NCBI GenBank assembly: GCA_045627885.1
Contig: JAZQOM010000048.1
Location: 1 to 22,519, forward strand
DNA: 22,519 bases
Direction of reading: 5' to 3'
From: CALCTE01 sp045627885
GTDB lineage: Bacteria; Bacillota; Clostridia; Oscillospirales; CAG-272
Position 1 is the first letter of the stretch; the number at the start of each line of letters is the position of its first letter. Made by a program: the position numbers and the translations under genes. This document shows positions 22,225-22,519 of this stretch, one piece after another. Under the pieces are notes generated by a model, which saw only the letters and a list, made by a program, of their open reading frames with translations, was not told the origin of the DNA and did not search any database.

Positions 22225-22314
22225 ATTGCCTTTTTCCGTTCTTTTCCTCTGTCGTACATTTGTACGCCGACGAAGAAAAGAACGAAAATTATCCCTTCGT
22301 TTTCAGCACTCTGT

Positions 22315-22341
22315 CAGTCTGCTGACAAAGTCAGCAGACTG
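22315..22341. repeat. 12-bp hairpin abutting hairpin copy 2
   Basis: CAGTCTGCTGAC (22315-22326) and GTCAGCAGACTG (22330-22341) pair perfectly with an AAA loop. It touches the next hairpin (22342) without a gap. Confidence 0.75.
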
Positions 22342-22370
22342 AAGCCGTTTTGCGTTATGCAAAACGGCTT
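22342..22370 (+). terminator. hairpin copy 2 at the right end of the block
   Basis: AAGCCGTTTTGC (22342-22353) and GCAAAACGGCTT (22359-22370) pair over 12 bp, followed on the plus strand by TGTTTTAT, a moderate U-tract. It probably ends rightward transcription before argH. Confidence 0.65.
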
Positions 22371-22388
22371 TGTTTTATAAAAAGCACT

Positions 22389-22519
22389 TTATTTTTCAAG
22401 CTTTGCAAGCACATCGGAAATCTGCTTATCCACCGATTCGGGGCAGGTTCCGCCGAGGCTTGTGCGCTTATTGACGCAGGAAAGCAAATCTATTGCTTTG
22501 TAGACATCGTTGTCGATAA
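22389..22519 (-). CDS. argH: argininosuccinate lyase, C-terminal fragment (runs off the window)
   Basis: The minus frame from the right edge is open for 42 codons and ends in TAA at 22389-22391. The peptide begins IDNDVYKAIDLLSCVNKR and continues TSLGGTCPESVDKQI. This matches the C-terminal pattern of ArgH, with the DVY...SCxxKR..GG..P..V spacing. ArgH cleaves argininosuccinate to arginine and fumarate, the last step of arginine synthesis. Only the tail is present, so catalytic residues are not visible. It is convergent with the lipoprotein gene. Identification rests on a short stretch. Confidence 0.72.
   Translation of the reverse strand, partial: IDNDVYKAIDLLSCVNKRTSLGGTCPESVDKQISDVLAKLEK

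Larger units (their letters stand above)
22066..22375. repeat. palindrome-rich intergenic block with near-identical inverted ends
   Basis: Between the lipoprotein stop and argH is a gene-free stretch of about 340 bp. Its ends carry the same hairpin sequence in inverted orientation: AAACAAAGCCGTTTTGC at 22066-22082 and its complement at 22359-22375. Each forms a stem ending GCAAAACGGCTT. Between them are a 31-base perfect palindrome (22194-22224), a long interrupted hairpin (about 22237-22284) and a 12-bp hairpin (22315-22341). There is no coding frame of note. It may be a cluster of terminators for two convergent genes, or a small non-autonomous element; no clear target duplication is seen. 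Confidence 0.6.

Noticed and set aside
22066..22375. insertion sequence or other autonomous mobile element
   Set aside because: There is no transposase frame and no clear target-site duplication; the terminal TA pairs are offset by one base. At most it could be a non-autonomous element.

Overview
The window looks like chromosomal DNA of an endospore-forming, low-to-mid GC Firmicute of class Clostridia, probably an anaerobic gut or rumen lineage. The grounds are a complete eight-gene spoIIIA operon, Gram-positive sigma-A promoters and Shine-Dalgarno sites, a holB-ricT pair, a preQ1 riboswitch on queT, and secreted proteins with dockerin modules and BspA-type leucine-rich repeats. I see no tRNA, rRNA, CRISPR array, phage gene or transposase. 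Assignments rest on motif reading, not database searches.

Layout. Positions 1-334 are intergenic, with a 15-bp tandem repeat and a hairpin. At 335-3881 (minus) an acyl-CoA synthetase, a LacX-type mutarotase and a secreted LRR-dockerin protein form a tight operon. At 3967-5540 (minus) rsmI and trmN6 overlap by 4 bp. Divergent from them, holB and ricT (5678-7795, plus) end at a bidirectional terminator shared with queT. queT (minus) carries a preQ1-I riboswitch and follows a small membrane protein and a DUF421/DUF4363 pair (to 9916). At 10072-11646 (plus) is a secreted papain/NlpC-like protein with Cys-rich modules and a dockerin. At 11788-14932 (plus) lies an operon murI-DUF1934-pgeF-ROK kinase. 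A perfect 16-bp bidirectional terminator separates it from the convergent spoIIIA operon (14968-19405, minus). Next come cysK (minus) and a divergent lipoprotein (20546-22051, plus) with six 27-residue Cys repeats and a DHHW/AlgX-like domain. The right edge has a roughly 310-bp palindrome-rich block with inverted ends, then the 3' end of argH (minus).

How the genes fit together. Most of the window is housekeeping: translation fidelity (rsmI, trmN6), replication (holB), cell wall (murI, pgeF), cysteine synthesis, queuosine precursor uptake and sporulation. The accessory content is three exported proteins. Two share dockerin ends that are nearly identical at DNA level, and two share Cys-x2-Cys repeat modules. 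The most unusual points are the very short SpoIIIAG, which lacks the insertion that splits the ring-building motif in Bacillus; the shared surface modules; and the palindromic intergenic block near the right edge.
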